From: GCA-2693325 sp036343635
Lineage (GTDB): Bacteria; Latescibacterota; UBA2968; UBA8231
Assembly: GCA_036343635.1 (NCBI GenBank)
Contig: JAYYVF010000036.1
Location: forward strand, 1-28,109
Reading direction: 5' to 3'
DNA length: 28,109 bases
Under the pieces are notes generated by a model. That model worked only from the letters and a program-made list of their open reading frames with translations. It had not been told where the DNA came from and did no database searches. A program made the translations under genes and the position numbers. This document shows positions 1 to 8,462 of this stretch, piece after piece; within the stretch, counting starts at the first letter, position 1; each line of letters opens with the position of its first letter.

Positions 1-441
1 ACCTATGCCTTGGCTGAAGGATTTGAGCGTGCAGAAAAGCGAAAATTAAAATTCACCTGGGATTTCTCGCATCCTGCAATTACTAAACATTTGTCACCTC
101 CGTATTGGGATCGATTGGCGGAACGTCCCGACTTAATCCAATTTTCAAATCAATTTCATTTTCGGCCATTTAATGGACATCATGCACAAATTCCTGCGCT
201 TGACCATCGGGGAAAATATACGCCAGAATTCAATGACTGGTTAGAATTTGCTGAGCGTGTTTTTGCTTGCTGGTTAAGTAGTGCTGAACCTGGGCGTGAA
301 ATTTTTGTATGTCCAGAACAGATTGCTGGAGGATATCATATTTCCGTATTTGGTGATCGGTGGAAAGATGTTCTTGCTATAAAAAAAGCCTTAACAAAGG
401 TTTGGAAACGGCAGTTACGTTCCTGGGTGGGACCTTCTTAG
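1..441 (+). CDS. Sugar phosphate isomerase/epimerase-like TIM-barrel protein, 3' end only
   Basis: The reading frame is open from base 1 (T-Y-A-L-A-E-G...) to a TAG stop, so the gene enters from upstream. The in-frame TTG at base 10 is probably internal. The ~146 visible residues look like the C-terminal part of the xylose-isomerase-like TIM-barrel family (AP_endonuc_2 fold): a WDFSHP segment, then QFHFRPFNGHH with His residues of the kind that line the metal site, then a helical tail with EFNDWLEFAERVF. Such proteins isomerise or epimerise sugars or sugar derivatives in the cytoplasm, and the substrate cannot be read here. The stop overlaps the stop of the convergent acetyltransferase gene by 4 bp. 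The family assignment rests on overall pattern, since the N-terminal half is missing. Confidence 0.6.
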   Translation, partial: TYALAEGFERAEKRKLKFTWDFSHPAITKHLSPPYWDRLAERPDLIQFSNQFHFRPFNGHHAQIPALDHRGKYTPEFNDWLEFAERVFACWLSSAEPGREIFVCPEQIAGGYHISVFGDRWKDVLAIKKALTKVWKRQLRSWVGPS

Positions 442-1589
442 ACCGCATCCTGCCGGGACCAGCTAAGAGGGAGCGGGCACCACTGACTTAGTGTGTAAAG
501 TGCTTCACAGGGTGGGACTATAGTTTCGGGAGGGAGTGGTCCGAATAATAATCTATGAGCAGCTGCCGCATCGATGAAAATATCGGCATCGTCCTCACAC
601 TGCTTGCAGGTAGCCCCTTCTGAATCTATTTGAAGTGCAAACCTACCTTGAGAAATGATTTCAATTACAACCCGTCCTTCATTTAATTTTGTGATGGATA
701 AACGAGCATTAAGTAGGGCATCTACCGTTGATGCCCAATCGAGAATAAGCCAGTTCCCGCTATTATGGATAGAATACGATTCAGCTATGTTTCCGAGCGG
801 TGTAAGTAATTCATGCCATGGAGGTAGATCAAAACGGACACTGCTACCTGGTTGTTGCTCTATCCAAGCTCGTGCTATCTCAAATGCGGGCTTACCCTCG
901 CTCACGCCGGTTAGTTCGACGATAGAGCTTTTGTCTGAACTTGCTACTATATAACCAATCATTCGACCATCGCTTCCTATCGCAATATACGGTACATTGT
1001 TCCAACTCCTTAAAATTGTATCGAAGTGGTTGGTTGGGCGCATTCGTCTGATTGAATTGGTGGCGTGTAGGTCAGCAATTCCTTTTAAGTGAGTATTGTC
1101 AAGCTGATCTAGGGGGCGAAATGTTATATTACTTTTAGCTTTGCCAAAAACGTGACGTAGGTTGTTTTTGCTTAGATTATATTCATAAGTTACCCCGCAC
1201 TTTTCATAACCAAAATATCCATAACGTTGACGTTGCCCACCCAGCCAAGAGGCATGAACACCGTTGCTATGCATCTCGTCGACACAGTGTTTCATTAATT
1301 CTTGCATGTACCCTTTCCCACGCCTTTTTGGATGGCTTGAGACACCTCCAATTCCAGAGAGATTAAGTGTCGCGCTCAATACTTTCCATTCAAGTGGATG
1401 GGAACCTACAATAGCAACAATTCGTCCTGATTCCCTGATTGCCCAAATACACTTCATTAGTTCATCGGTTGGCTGGTATAAAGCCGGTAGTAAACTAGCA
1501 AAATCATGGGGACCATGAGCTCCAAAAACCATATTCATAAAATCCATGGCTTCTTCAAAATCATTAGCGGTTAATTGTTCTACTTTCAT
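438..1589 (-). CDS. GNAT N-acetyltransferase with C-terminal SCP2-like domain (Eis-like layout)
   Basis: This is a 383-residue cytoplasmic protein. Residues 1-150 form a GNAT domain: an N-terminal helix pair, a strand ending in IVGSHP (about 60-65), and the acetyl-CoA pyrophosphate loop HPKRRGKGYMQ at about 87-96, which matches the R/Q-x-x-G-x-G/A signature. A middle region is probably a second, degenerate GNAT half. The last ~90 residues, with the DADIFIDAAAAHRLLFGPLPP segment, look like the SCP2-type domain at the end of Eis-like acetyltransferases. The usual role is acetylation of an amine on a small molecule or protein, and the substrate is unknown. It starts with ATG and has AGGA about 10 nt upstream. 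It is last in the minus-strand run, 65 bp after gene A, so co-transcription is possible but not shown. Confidence 0.75.
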   Translation of the reverse strand: MKVEQLTANDFEEAMDFMNMVFGAHGPHDFASLLPALYQPTDELMKCIWAIRESGRIVAIVGSHPLEWKVLSATLNLSGIGGVSSHPKRRGKGYMQELMKHCVDEMHSNGVHASWLGGQRQRYGYFGYEKCGVTYEYNLSKNNLRHVFGKAKSNITFRPLDQLDNTHLKGIADLHATNSIRRMRPTNHFDTILRSWNNVPYIAIGSDGRMIGYIVASSDKSSIVELTGVSEGKPAFEIARAWIEQQPGSSVRFDLPPWHELLTPLGNIAESYSIHNSGNWLILDWASTVDALLNARLSITKLNEGRVVIEIISQGRFALQIDSEGATCKQCEDDADIFIDAAAAHRLLFGPLPPETIVPPCEALYTLSQWCPLPLSWSRQDAV

Positions 1590-1654
1590 TAGTTTTTGGT
1601 CCTATATAAAAAGATTGCTATATGGGTCGAAAAAAATCTGAGATTCAGCCTCAA

Positions 1655-3976
1655 TCAATAAAAAACAGAAATTACTTTACATATGGATTGCATTCGATAA
1701 TCAATATCAATGTATATTTTAGCTATATAAATGCCAGGTGGAACCCTATTTTGAAAAAGGTCTCTTCCATTCCAGGACAAAAGTGCTTTTCCTGCGGTTA
1801 CTTCCCTTGAAAAGTCATAGACGGTTTGCCCAGATAGGTCTGTTATGGCCAACGCTAAGACCCGTGGTTTTAGGACATTGATGATATCGATATTTATTCT
1901 AAGCTCATCATTTACGGTGTCATTGTTAGGTGTAATGTGTTGAGTGTTAAATGTCATGTTGTCGATTATTTCTGTATCAATGGAAAGACGCACAATATCC
2001 GAATTTCCATCTATGTTTTCATCAGCGTCACCGGCTTCAACTTTCTGTGTTGAAGCCTCGTTTTCGATAAAAGCCACAAAGCGTGTTGCTTGACGAAAAA
2101 TTTCAGACGAGAATTGGATTTTGATCAATTGTTTGTTTTTTATCGGATTTGGGAAATCCAACAGTAATCGCTGGCCCCCCGCGTAATGGTGAGGCGGATC
2201 TATTTGCTCAACTTTTGAGACCACTCCTACAAATTCATCATCAATAGTTGCTTTATTGAACCGAAGTAAACTGGGGCCTTCCAAAATAACACGACTGAAA
2301 TTTCTTGAGACAGACTTTACACGTAGTGAATAAGTAAAGTCTGTCTCAGTACCAGCCATAACCTGACTGGGCGTAACTTCTCCTCTTACGTTATTGCCAA
2401 TCGGCTCAGAAAAATCTAAGGAAATTGAGTCTAACGCCGCAGAATGCATTGGACTTTCCGAAGTAAGCCTCACGTTTATTTCCGTATATCTTCGAGGTGC
2501 TGGGGAAAGGAAATCGGTCTCATCTCGGCTATATATCCTGCTCCAAGAACTCCAGTCAGATCCGGGTGAAAATGCTGTGTCGACTTTACCGCGAAAACTG
2601 GGTATTAGTTTTCCATATTTCTTCTCTGTCACTTCTTTTCCATTCTTATCAAAATAGGTTGTTTCTAAATCTAAATTATTTCCCGAACGCGTTTGAATTT
2701 CAACACTTGTTTTGGTTGGGGTGTCAGCTGACCAATTTAATCGGGTTATATTTTTTGATTCTCCTAAATCAATTATTCCAGAATTGAAACTTACCTCGCG
2801 TGGAAATCCGATTCCAAATACCATAAGCTCTTCTATAATACCACGTGCTGCTCCACAATCTCCATCGCAATTAGCATCCCACAAAAGCCAATCAATACGG
2901 ATAAATCTTGTTGGGTTTAGAGTAAATGAATGGTCGGCATAGCCTTGTTGGTAGTTTTGTGCGGAACGACGGTCGAGAAATCCTCGTTTCCAAATTAAGT
3001 TGCCATCCGGAGAAATTGATCCATCGGATGTAGAAATTCCGTAGAGATTGAAATCAAATCTACGAAGGGAAAGTGCTCGTTCTCCTATGTTACCAACAAC
3101 GCCACTACTCTTGCTGTATGGACGAGGAACAATGCCGCTGACCATTTTTATCCAATCGATCCAGTAAACGGCACCAAGGTCCAAAGTTATTTTACCCCAA
3201 ACGTCCTCCGGACTTCGTACGCTCCTCCCATAACGAAAACGAGTAAAAAAGTTTCCGTCTGCCAGTTGCATGGCATTGCCTAAAGGGACATTATCATCGT
3301 CATTTCCAATTTCTATATTTATTTGGCCCGATTTCTCTAAAAGGTTTAGAACGACATTATCGCCAAATTCTTCTACAGTTATTTCAGTAAGCTTCGCGTT
3401 GGGAACGAAAAGTAAATTCTTTATGCGTAGGTAACGGAATGGGGTGTGATCGAATTGGTCGAGCTGAAAAACTAATTTATGACTTTTATTTTCTTTAAAC
3501 CGCTTTTTTGTTCGGAAAATCAAAATATCGTTGAACGTAGTGTTACTCTCATCAACCTGGGGTTCACCAGTGGAGAGTAATAGGTCGAAAAGAGAAAACG
3601 GATTCGCGAGTTTATCGAAATGCAACGATATACTTTTAGCGAAAACGCCTCGGCCTAGGTCAATATCTACATACCAATCTTCTTTCGGATCCTGAATATT
3701 AGGACTCCATCCCGTTGACAAATCGCCGTCAAAAAGTGCTGATGCAAGTTCAATATTTGTTCCAGCAGCGTGGATGCCACCTCCGAACAAAGGCATGTTT
3801 TCGATAGCATTGGTTTCGCGTCTCAGATATGTAGGTCTAATTCGTCCGTCGGTAGTTACCTTGACTATTCCCTTAGGTAACGTCCATTTTCTCCAGTCTT
3901 GAGCTGAATTAAAAGTAATCTCGTCGGATCCCGCGTATTCGACGGAAAGAAATATAATAAGCAAAAATATCAACAA
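1655..3976 (-). CDS. Large secreted discoidin/FlgD-like surface protein (paralogue A)
   Basis: The protein has 773 residues. The first ~17 residues are a hydrophobic signal peptide (MLIFLLIIFLSVEYAGS), so it is exported. Around 75-120 there is an F5/8-type (discoidin/galactose-binding-like) module with LFDGDLSTGW and DWYVDIDLG. A second copy lies at about 230-285 (LADGNFFTRF, ITLDLGAVYWIDWIKM). Beta-rich segments follow, and the last ~100 residues form a FlgD-Ig/CHU_C-like domain: HITPNNDTVNDEL, then LSWNGRDLFQNRVPPGIYI, ending in VFY. It is a clear paralogue of the genes at 10638 and 12703. Discoidin modules usually bind carbohydrate, and no catalytic motif was seen, so a glycan-binding surface role is inference. 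The start is TTG (a second TTG follows directly), with AAGGA about 13 nt upstream, which is rather long. The gene carries a perfect 15-bp inverted repeat. Confidence 0.75.
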   Translation of the reverse strand: MLIFLLIIFLSVEYAGSDEITFNSAQDWRKWTLPKGIVKVTTDGRIRPTYLRRETNAIENMPLFGGGIHAAGTNIELASALFDGDLSTGWSPNIQDPKEDWYVDIDLGRGVFAKSISLHFDKLANPFSLFDLLLSTGEPQVDESNTTFNDILIFRTKKRFKENKSHKLVFQLDQFDHTPFRYLRIKNLLFVPNAKLTEITVEEFGDNVVLNLLEKSGQINIEIGNDDDNVPLGNAMQLADGNFFTRFRYGRSVRSPEDVWGKITLDLGAVYWIDWIKMVSGIVPRPYSKSSGVVGNIGERALSLRRFDFNLYGISTSDGSISPDGNLIWKRGFLDRRSAQNYQQGYADHSFTLNPTRFIRIDWLLWDANCDGDCGAARGIIEELMVFGIGFPREVSFNSGIIDLGESKNITRLNWSADTPTKTSVEIQTRSGNNLDLETTYFDKNGKEVTEKKYGKLIPSFRGKVDTAFSPGSDWSSWSRIYSRDETDFLSPAPRRYTEINVRLTSESPMHSAALDSISLDFSEPIGNNVRGEVTPSQVMAGTETDFTYSLRVKSVSRNFSRVILEGPSLLRFNKATIDDEFVGVVSKVEQIDPPHHYAGGQRLLLDFPNPIKNKQLIKIQFSSEIFRQATRFVAFIENEASTQKVEAGDADENIDGNSDIVRLSIDTEIIDNMTFNTQHITPNNDTVNDELRINIDIINVLKPRVLALAITDLSGQTVYDFSREVTAGKALLSWNGRDLFQNRVPPGIYIAKIYIDIDYRMQSICKVISVFY
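2306..2348. repeat. Perfect 15-bp inverted repeat inside gene A
   Basis: The left arm is 2306-2320 (TGAGACAGACTTTAC) and the right arm is 2334-2348 (GTAAAGTCTGTCTCA). They are exact reverse complements separated by 13 nt. The repeat lies within the coding sequence of the secreted protein and encodes the TDFTYSLRVKSVS stretch in frame, with no disturbance of the reading frame. The transcript could form a strong stem-loop. By rough estimate, an exact 15-bp pair this close together is not expected by chance in 28 kb. Confidence 0.9.
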
Positions 3977-4015
3977 ATCGTGCTATTTTTCCTTTACGAA
4001 TGTTTGTGATGCCAA

Positions 4016-4567
4016 TCAGATATTATCTGTCAGTATTAGCTTAGAATATTTTGAGCGGAATTTAGCTATTTTAGGATCAATTACTATTTGGCAGTACTGC
4101 TGTTTGTTGTTGTTTTTGTAGTAGTTTTGATGATAGAACTCGGCAGGGAAAAAGGTCTCGAGTGGAACGATTTCGGTGACGATTGATTCTTCATATTGAT
4201 TACTGTCTTCTATTTCTTTTTTTAAACTGGTGGCTTCTGTTTCCTGAGTTTGGTCGTGGAAGAAAATTATAGATCTATATTGCGTACCAACATCTGCTCC
4301 TTGTCGGTTCAGTGTCGTCGGGTCGTGGGTATCCCAGAAAATTTTAAGAAGACTACTATAATCGATTTTGGTAGAATCAAATTCAACTTGAATCACCTCA
4401 GCGTGACCAGTGCCGCCGTTACAAACGGCCTCATATTTCGGATCTAATACATGACCACCCGAATAACCGGATGTGACTTTCTTTACGCCAATAATACCTT
4501 GAAAGATGGCCTCTGTACACCAGAAACACCCACCACCGAATGTAGCTAGTTGAACGAGAGATGACAT
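4016..4567 (-). CDS. msrA: Peptide-methionine (S)-S-oxide reductase
   Basis: This 183-residue cytoplasmic enzyme reduces methionine-S-sulfoxide in proteins, repairing oxidative damage with thioredoxin as the usual reductant. The family signature is at the N-terminus: GGGCFWC at residues 11-17, with Cys14 as the nucleophile. It is followed by SGYSGG, YEAVCNGGTGHAEVIQVEFD, and the QGADVGTQYRS segment typical of MsrA. A YCQIVI motif near the C-terminus may supply a resolving cysteine. The length is normal for a stand-alone MsrA, with no MsrB fusion. The ATG has AAGGA about 9 nt upstream. It sits 64 bp after the HAD gene and 39 bp before gene A in the same orientation, so it is a candidate passenger of the transporter operon. 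Confidence 0.95.
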   Translation of the reverse strand: MSSLVQLATFGGGCFWCTEAIFQGIIGVKKVTSGYSGGHVLDPKYEAVCNGGTGHAEVIQVEFDSTKIDYSSLLKIFWDTHDPTTLNRQGADVGTQYRSIIFFHDQTQETEATSLKKEIEDSNQYEESIVTEIVPLETFFPAEFYHQNYYKNNNKQQYCQIVIDPKIAKFRSKYSKLILTDNI

Positions 4568-4631
4568 AGTACGTGTCCTTTTATTTATTAAGTATTTATC
4601 TCAAAATATAAACTTAATGAAGTCTTTATAG

Positions 4632-5363
4632 TCAAGAGTTTTTATATTCGGAAAAACATGAGTTAATTAGGTCATTATCTTTGGCTAATTGACCACCGAA
4701 CCATCTTGAAAAAAAGTTAGAAGGCAATTCGTTATAGTCACTTATTCCAAGGGGGGTTATTTTTCGTTGAGGTGTATCCTGATGTGCCACAGCCACTACA
4801 TGCATGCCGGCATCTGTAGCAGATTTTACTCCTGCTATTGAATCTTCAAACACTAAGCAGTTTTTAGGCTCACATTTGGAACGTTCGGCAGCTAAAATAT
4901 ATGGCTCAGGATGTGGTTTTGATGCTGAGTAATTTTCAGAACTGATATAGAAGGTGCATTCATTCACAAGTTTCTTACGGGTTAAAAAGTTTTCAACAAA
5001 TCGTTTGCTACTCCCTGTGACTATGCCAGTACATCCATAAGTCGCTGCCTCGCTAAAGGCTTTATGCGCACCAGGCAACAATTCCGGGTCACTTTCATTA
5101 GAGATATCAAAATAATTTCTTTCTAACTCCTTTGCGATGGATGCGGGATCTGTATCGGTTTCGAGGATTTGCAGCTTTTTTGCGATACTTAACCAGGTGA
5201 TTCCATGTAGTGACTCTGAAATAATTTCGGCTGTTAGACAATACTTGTTTCGTTTCAACCAATTTTTTACAACTTCCTCTGTTATCGGCTCAGAATCTAA
5301 AAGTGTTCCATCAAGATCAAAAAATACCGCATAATTAGATGATTTGTTGAGAGCCTTATACAT
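4632..5363 (-). CDS. HAD-superfamily phosphatase/phosphomutase-like hydrolase
   Basis: The protein has 243 residues and all four HAD motifs. Motif I is FFDLDGT, with the nucleophile Asp16 and acid/base Asp18. Motif II is VTGSS (116-118). Motif III is the Lys in SKPHPEPY (Lys149). Motif IV is FEDSIAGVKSA (Glu173, Asp174). The helical cap between motifs I and II and the DSEP sequence after motif I place it near beta-phosphoglucomutase/sugar-phosphate phosphatases (subfamily IA). A sugar-phosphate substrate is likely but cannot be named. It is cytoplasmic. It follows permease C by 20 bp, so it is probably in the same operon and may act on an imported sugar. No strong Shine-Dalgarno site precedes its ATG. 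Confidence 0.88.
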   Translation of the reverse strand: MYKALNKSSNYAVFFDLDGTLLDSEPITEEVVKNWLKRNKYCLTAEIISESLHGITWLSIAKKLQILETDTDPASIAKELERNYFDISNESDPELLPGAHKAFSEAATYGCTGIVTGSSKRFVENFLTRKKLVNECTFYISSENYSASKPHPEPYILAAERSKCEPKNCLVFEDSIAGVKSATDAGMHVVAVAHQDTPQRKITPLGISDYNELPSNFFSRWFGGQLAKDNDLINSCFSEYKNS

Positions 5364-5383
5364 GGAAAGTTTTTTGATGTGTG

Positions 5384-6508
5384 TTAATGGTCATATGGGT
5401 CCGCGGCGTCTCTTAATCCATCGCCCACAAAGTTGAAAGCTAAGACCGCAATTATTACGAAAATTGCTGGCGTTAGCAACCAGGGCTGCATTGCAACAGC
5501 CTGAACGTTTTGAGCTTCCTGTAAGAGTACGCCCCAACTGGTGATAGGTGAACGTAAACCTAAACCGAGAAAACTAAGGGATGTCTCTCCCAAAATCATC
5601 CCTGGCAATGCTAGTGTAAGACTTACTACGATATGACTCGTAAAACCAGGTAGGAGATGATGCGTCATTATTCTTCTCTTGCTTACACCTGAAACTTCGG
5701 CAGCCATCGCATAATCTTCTTCGCGAAGTGCAAGGATTTTTCCCCGAACCACTCGTGCTAAACCCGTCCAACCTAAAAAAGAGAGTACTACCGTTATACC
5801 GAAATATATTTTCAGAGGAGACCAATCAGAAGGTAATGCGGCACTTAGGGCCATCCATAACGGAATAGATGGAAACGAACGAAGAATTTCAATTAACCTT
5901 TGTATTACGTTGTCTATCCATCCACCGAAATATCCAGAAATCACTCCAATGGTTAAACCGAACACAAAAGTCAAAGCTACTCCAACTAATCCAACGGTTA
6001 AAGATATTCTTGCTCCGTATAGGATCCTAGTGAAAAGATCTCTTCCGAGTGAATCTGTGCCTAAGAGAAAAAGGGTGCCACCCTTGTTCACGCTGAATAG
6101 ATGAATGTTTGTCTTGAAAATGCCCAAAAAATCATAAGAAGATCCTCGGGTAAAAAAACGGATAGGAAACACTTTATTTTGATCCTCTGTGTAAATTTTT
6201 CGTAATGTCGTTGGATGGCGAATCCCCTTCAGCCCATAAACAAATGGAACAAAGTGCATACCATCAGGTCCCATCCAGTGTAGCCTTTGTGGGGGAGCGT
6301 AAATAAAATCTATATTTTGTTCGTCGAGACCATACGGAGAGATGAACTCGCAGAATAAAGCACAGGTATAAAGCGCAATAATTAAACTCCCTGACCATAC
6401 TGCCAACCGGTGTTTAGTAAATTTTCGTGCCATGAGGTTCCACTGTGAAGCAGTAGATAAATCATTAGATGGTTGGTTCCCGAAATTGATTTTTATTTCT
6501 TTATCCAT
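5384..6508 (-). CDS. Oligopeptide/oligosaccharide-type ABC transporter permease, OppC/DppC family
   Basis: This 374-residue inner-membrane protein has one N-terminal membrane segment (about 35-57). A long periplasmic insertion (about 60-145) includes RFFTRGSSYDFLG. The DppC-type core begins at LLGTDSLGRDLFTRILYGARISL. The EAA loop that contacts the ATPase is at about 270-288 (EVSGVSKRRIMTHHLLPG). It ends in a GDGLRDAADPY tail typical of the family. It should form the channel with the permease at 7377. The insertion makes it longer than the ~300 residues of textbook DppC and fits a large-type subfamily. It begins 7 bp after the EamA stop, with an AGGAT-like site inside the end of that gene. 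Opp-family systems import peptides, but in some bacteria oligosaccharides, including mannosides. Confidence 0.93.
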   Translation of the reverse strand: MDKEIKINFGNQPSNDLSTASQWNLMARKFTKHRLAVWSGSLIIALYTCALFCEFISPYGLDEQNIDFIYAPPQRLHWMGPDGMHFVPFVYGLKGIRHPTTLRKIYTEDQNKVFPIRFFTRGSSYDFLGIFKTNIHLFSVNKGGTLFLLGTDSLGRDLFTRILYGARISLTVGLVGVALTFVFGLTIGVISGYFGGWIDNVIQRLIEILRSFPSIPLWMALSAALPSDWSPLKIYFGITVVLSFLGWTGLARVVRGKILALREEDYAMAAEVSGVSKRRIMTHHLLPGFTSHIVVSLTLALPGMILGETSLSFLGLGLRSPITSWGVLLQEAQNVQAVAMQPWLLTPAIFVIIAVLAFNFVGDGLRDAADPYDH

Positions 6509-6515
6509 TGGTTAC

Positions 6516-7373
6516 TTATCCTATCCCCAGAATGACAAGGCCAGAGGTAATAGAAAATATTCCAACGATTTTAAATCGGTTTAGTCTTTCGTTTAGAAAA
6601 AGTATTCCGATTGCCGCAGCAATTATTATTGATGATTCGCGTGCGGCTACAATATGGCTCACTTGACCCTTGGTGTAGGCAAATAATATAAGGAGGTAGG
6701 TGGTCAAAGATCCTAATCCAATTAATGAGATTGTTTGCCAATTGGATACCGCAACCTGCATTAGGTTTCCACGGTACCGATGAAAAATCCAAGGCCAGCG
6801 AAACAACGAACCAAGAATCCACATTCCCGTGATATAGTGTACCGGGTGCAAGTGTGATACGCCTAATTTGTCGACTAACGAATAACACACTATGCTAATG
6901 CCTACTCCTAGTGCTAAGGATATACTGCGTCTGTCGCTTTTTTGCGACTGTAATGCGGGAATACTGATAATAGATATTCCAATTAAAATCAGTCCGATTC
7001 CTGTCGCATCTATAATAGAAATTGCCTCTTCGAATAGAAAAAAACCTCCCAAACCGGTTAGCCCAACACCTGTACCGCGGGAGATAGGATAAACAATGGA
7101 GATGTCGCCAAAGGAATAGGCTTTTGACAACAATGCAAAATATATCGCATGTAGTACACCGGTTGCAATTAAGCAGAGGCTCGATTCTATCGTCAATTTT
7201 GGTATGATTCCAATGCAAATCATTAATAGGCTGAATGGAACCATACTTACAGAGCCCAGCACAAAACTCCACCACATTATGGCAGGATCTCCGGTTGTTT
7301 TTTTTGCAACCACATTCCATAGAGCGTGGCCTAAAGCCGCCCGTAATACCAATAGCCAAACAGTTTCAGTCAT
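6516..7373 (-). CDS. EamA/DMT-family membrane transporter embedded in the ABC operon
   Basis: The 285-residue integral membrane protein has about ten predicted hydrophobic helices arranged as two EamA repeats. Each half ends in the usual pattern: FLFEEAISIIDATGIGLILIG in the first and FLNERLNRFKIVGIFSITSG in the second. An early segment, LGHALWNVVAKK, is also typical. EamA proteins are secondary exporters or importers of metabolites (amino acids, nucleotide precursors and others), and the substrate is unknown here. The odd feature is position: it lies 3 bp after permease B and 7 bp before permease C, so it splits a pair of permease genes that are normally adjacent. Spacing strongly suggests co-transcription. 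The ATG start has a weak ribosome site, consistent with translational coupling. Confidence 0.88.
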   Translation of the reverse strand: MTETVWLLVLRAALGHALWNVVAKKTTGDPAIMWWSFVLGSVSMVPFSLLMICIGIIPKLTIESSLCLIATGVLHAIYFALLSKAYSFGDISIVYPISRGTGVGLTGLGGFFLFEEAISIIDATGIGLILIGISIISIPALQSQKSDRRSISLALGVGISIVCYSLVDKLGVSHLHPVHYITGMWILGSLFRWPWIFHRYRGNLMQVAVSNWQTISLIGLGSLTTYLLILFAYTKGQVSHIVAARESSIIIAAAIGILFLNERLNRFKIVGIFSITSGLVILGIG

Positions 7374-7376
7374 AAT

Positions 7377-8459
7377 TTAACTTTTGTCGTCGTAGCGTAT
7401 TCTTGGATCTAACCAAAGAAGTAAGATGTCGGACAAAAGGGTTCCTAAGACGGTCAAGAAGCTTAAAAACATTACCATCGAACCTGCCAAATACATATCT
7501 TGGTTTTGGAGAGCTCGAAGTAACAGCGGGCCTGTGGTAGGAAGGCCCAGTACCACTGCGACGATTACCGAACCTGAGACGATCTCAGGTAATATCCATC
7601 CAACAGTACTAATGAGTGGATTGAGAGCAACTCGCACTGGGTATTTAAGCAGTAATTTTTTATTGGAAAGACCTTTTGCTTGTGCGGTTATGACGTACTG
7701 CTTTGGTAATTCATCTAGAAGATTACCTCTCATGACGCGGATTAGACCGGCGGTGCCTGAGGTCCCAATGACTACAACTGGAATCCATACATGAGCCAGT
7801 AGGTCCGTGAATTTTGCCAAGGACCATTCTGCTTCAACATATTCTGGAGAGAAAAGGCCGCCTGCACTGACTCCGAATACAGAAAATCCGATATACATAA
7901 ATATCAAAGCCAAGAGGAAATTTGGTGTTGCTAAGCCTATAAAACCCAGTACAGAAAAGACGTAATCCCCAGTTGAATATTGACGCACGGCCGAATAAAT
8001 ACCGATTGGTATAGCAATAACCCAGGTGAAGAATAGTGTGGCTATTGATATTACAACTGTTAAAAACAATCTTTCGCCAATTAGATCATTTACCTGTCTA
8101 TTCCACTCAAACGACATACCCAGATCAGGCCACTTGGGACGAGGCCAATTGAAATCGCGGTCACCAGGTTTGTTATTAATCCACATGTAGGCTCCGTCAT
8201 CTTGGCGTACAAATCCGAAGGGTAGAAGGTTATTTAGCCATTTTCCGTATTGTATTAGGAATGGCTCGTCAAGATTATAACGAAGCCTTAAAGCTTCTAC
8301 TTGATCTTCGGCTACAGATTCTCCAGTCTCTTCCAAGGCTGTAATGTAAGATGTCAGATAATCTCCTGGGGGAAGTTGTATGAGTGCAAAAGAAATAAAA
8401 GAAATTGCGATAAGAGTGGGTATCATCCAGATGAGGCGACGAACAATTAGATTTATCAT
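7377..8459 (-). CDS. Oligopeptide/oligosaccharide-type ABC transporter permease, OppB/DppB family
   Basis: The 360-residue inner-membrane protein starts with the classic DppB N-terminus (MINLIVRRLIWMIPTLIAIS, then LIQLPPGDY). It has a large periplasmic loop (about 75-130) with KWLNNLLPFGFVRQDDGAY, then five further membrane segments. The EAA loop (about 255-280) contains YVITAQAKGLSNKKLLLKYP. It ends in LSDILLLWLDPRIRY, the usual family ending. It partners the permease at 5384 and the binding protein at 8463. It starts with ATG 3 bp after that gene's stop, preceded by AAGGGT 6 nt upstream. The two ATP-binding subunits (OppD/OppF type) are not in this window, so the system must use ATPases encoded elsewhere. 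Confidence 0.94.
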   Translation of the reverse strand: MINLIVRRLIWMIPTLIAISFISFALIQLPPGDYLTSYITALEETGESVAEDQVEALRLRYNLDEPFLIQYGKWLNNLLPFGFVRQDDGAYMWINNKPGDRDFNWPRPKWPDLGMSFEWNRQVNDLIGERLFLTVVISIATLFFTWVIAIPIGIYSAVRQYSTGDYVFSVLGFIGLATPNFLLALIFMYIGFSVFGVSAGGLFSPEYVEAEWSLAKFTDLLAHVWIPVVVIGTSGTAGLIRVMRGNLLDELPKQYVITAQAKGLSNKKLLLKYPVRVALNPLISTVGWILPEIVSGSVIVAVVLGLPTTGPLLLRALQNQDMYLAGSMVMFLSFLTVLGTLLSDILLLWLDPRIRYDDKS

Positions 8460-8462
8460 AGA

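Noticed and set aside
1622..1810. A 62-residue plus-strand frame before and across the end of gene A.
   Set aside because: It mostly overlaps gene A on the opposite strand, has no ribosome site and no recognisable product.
4568..4631. A possible terminator or promoter between the HAD and MsrA genes.
   Set aside because: The gap is AT-rich but I found no stem followed by a T-run and no convincing -35/-10 pair.
6895..7359. A 154-residue minus-strand frame inside the EamA gene.
   Set aside because: It is another frame of a well-supported membrane protein gene, Cys/Arg-rich in the way shadow frames usually are.
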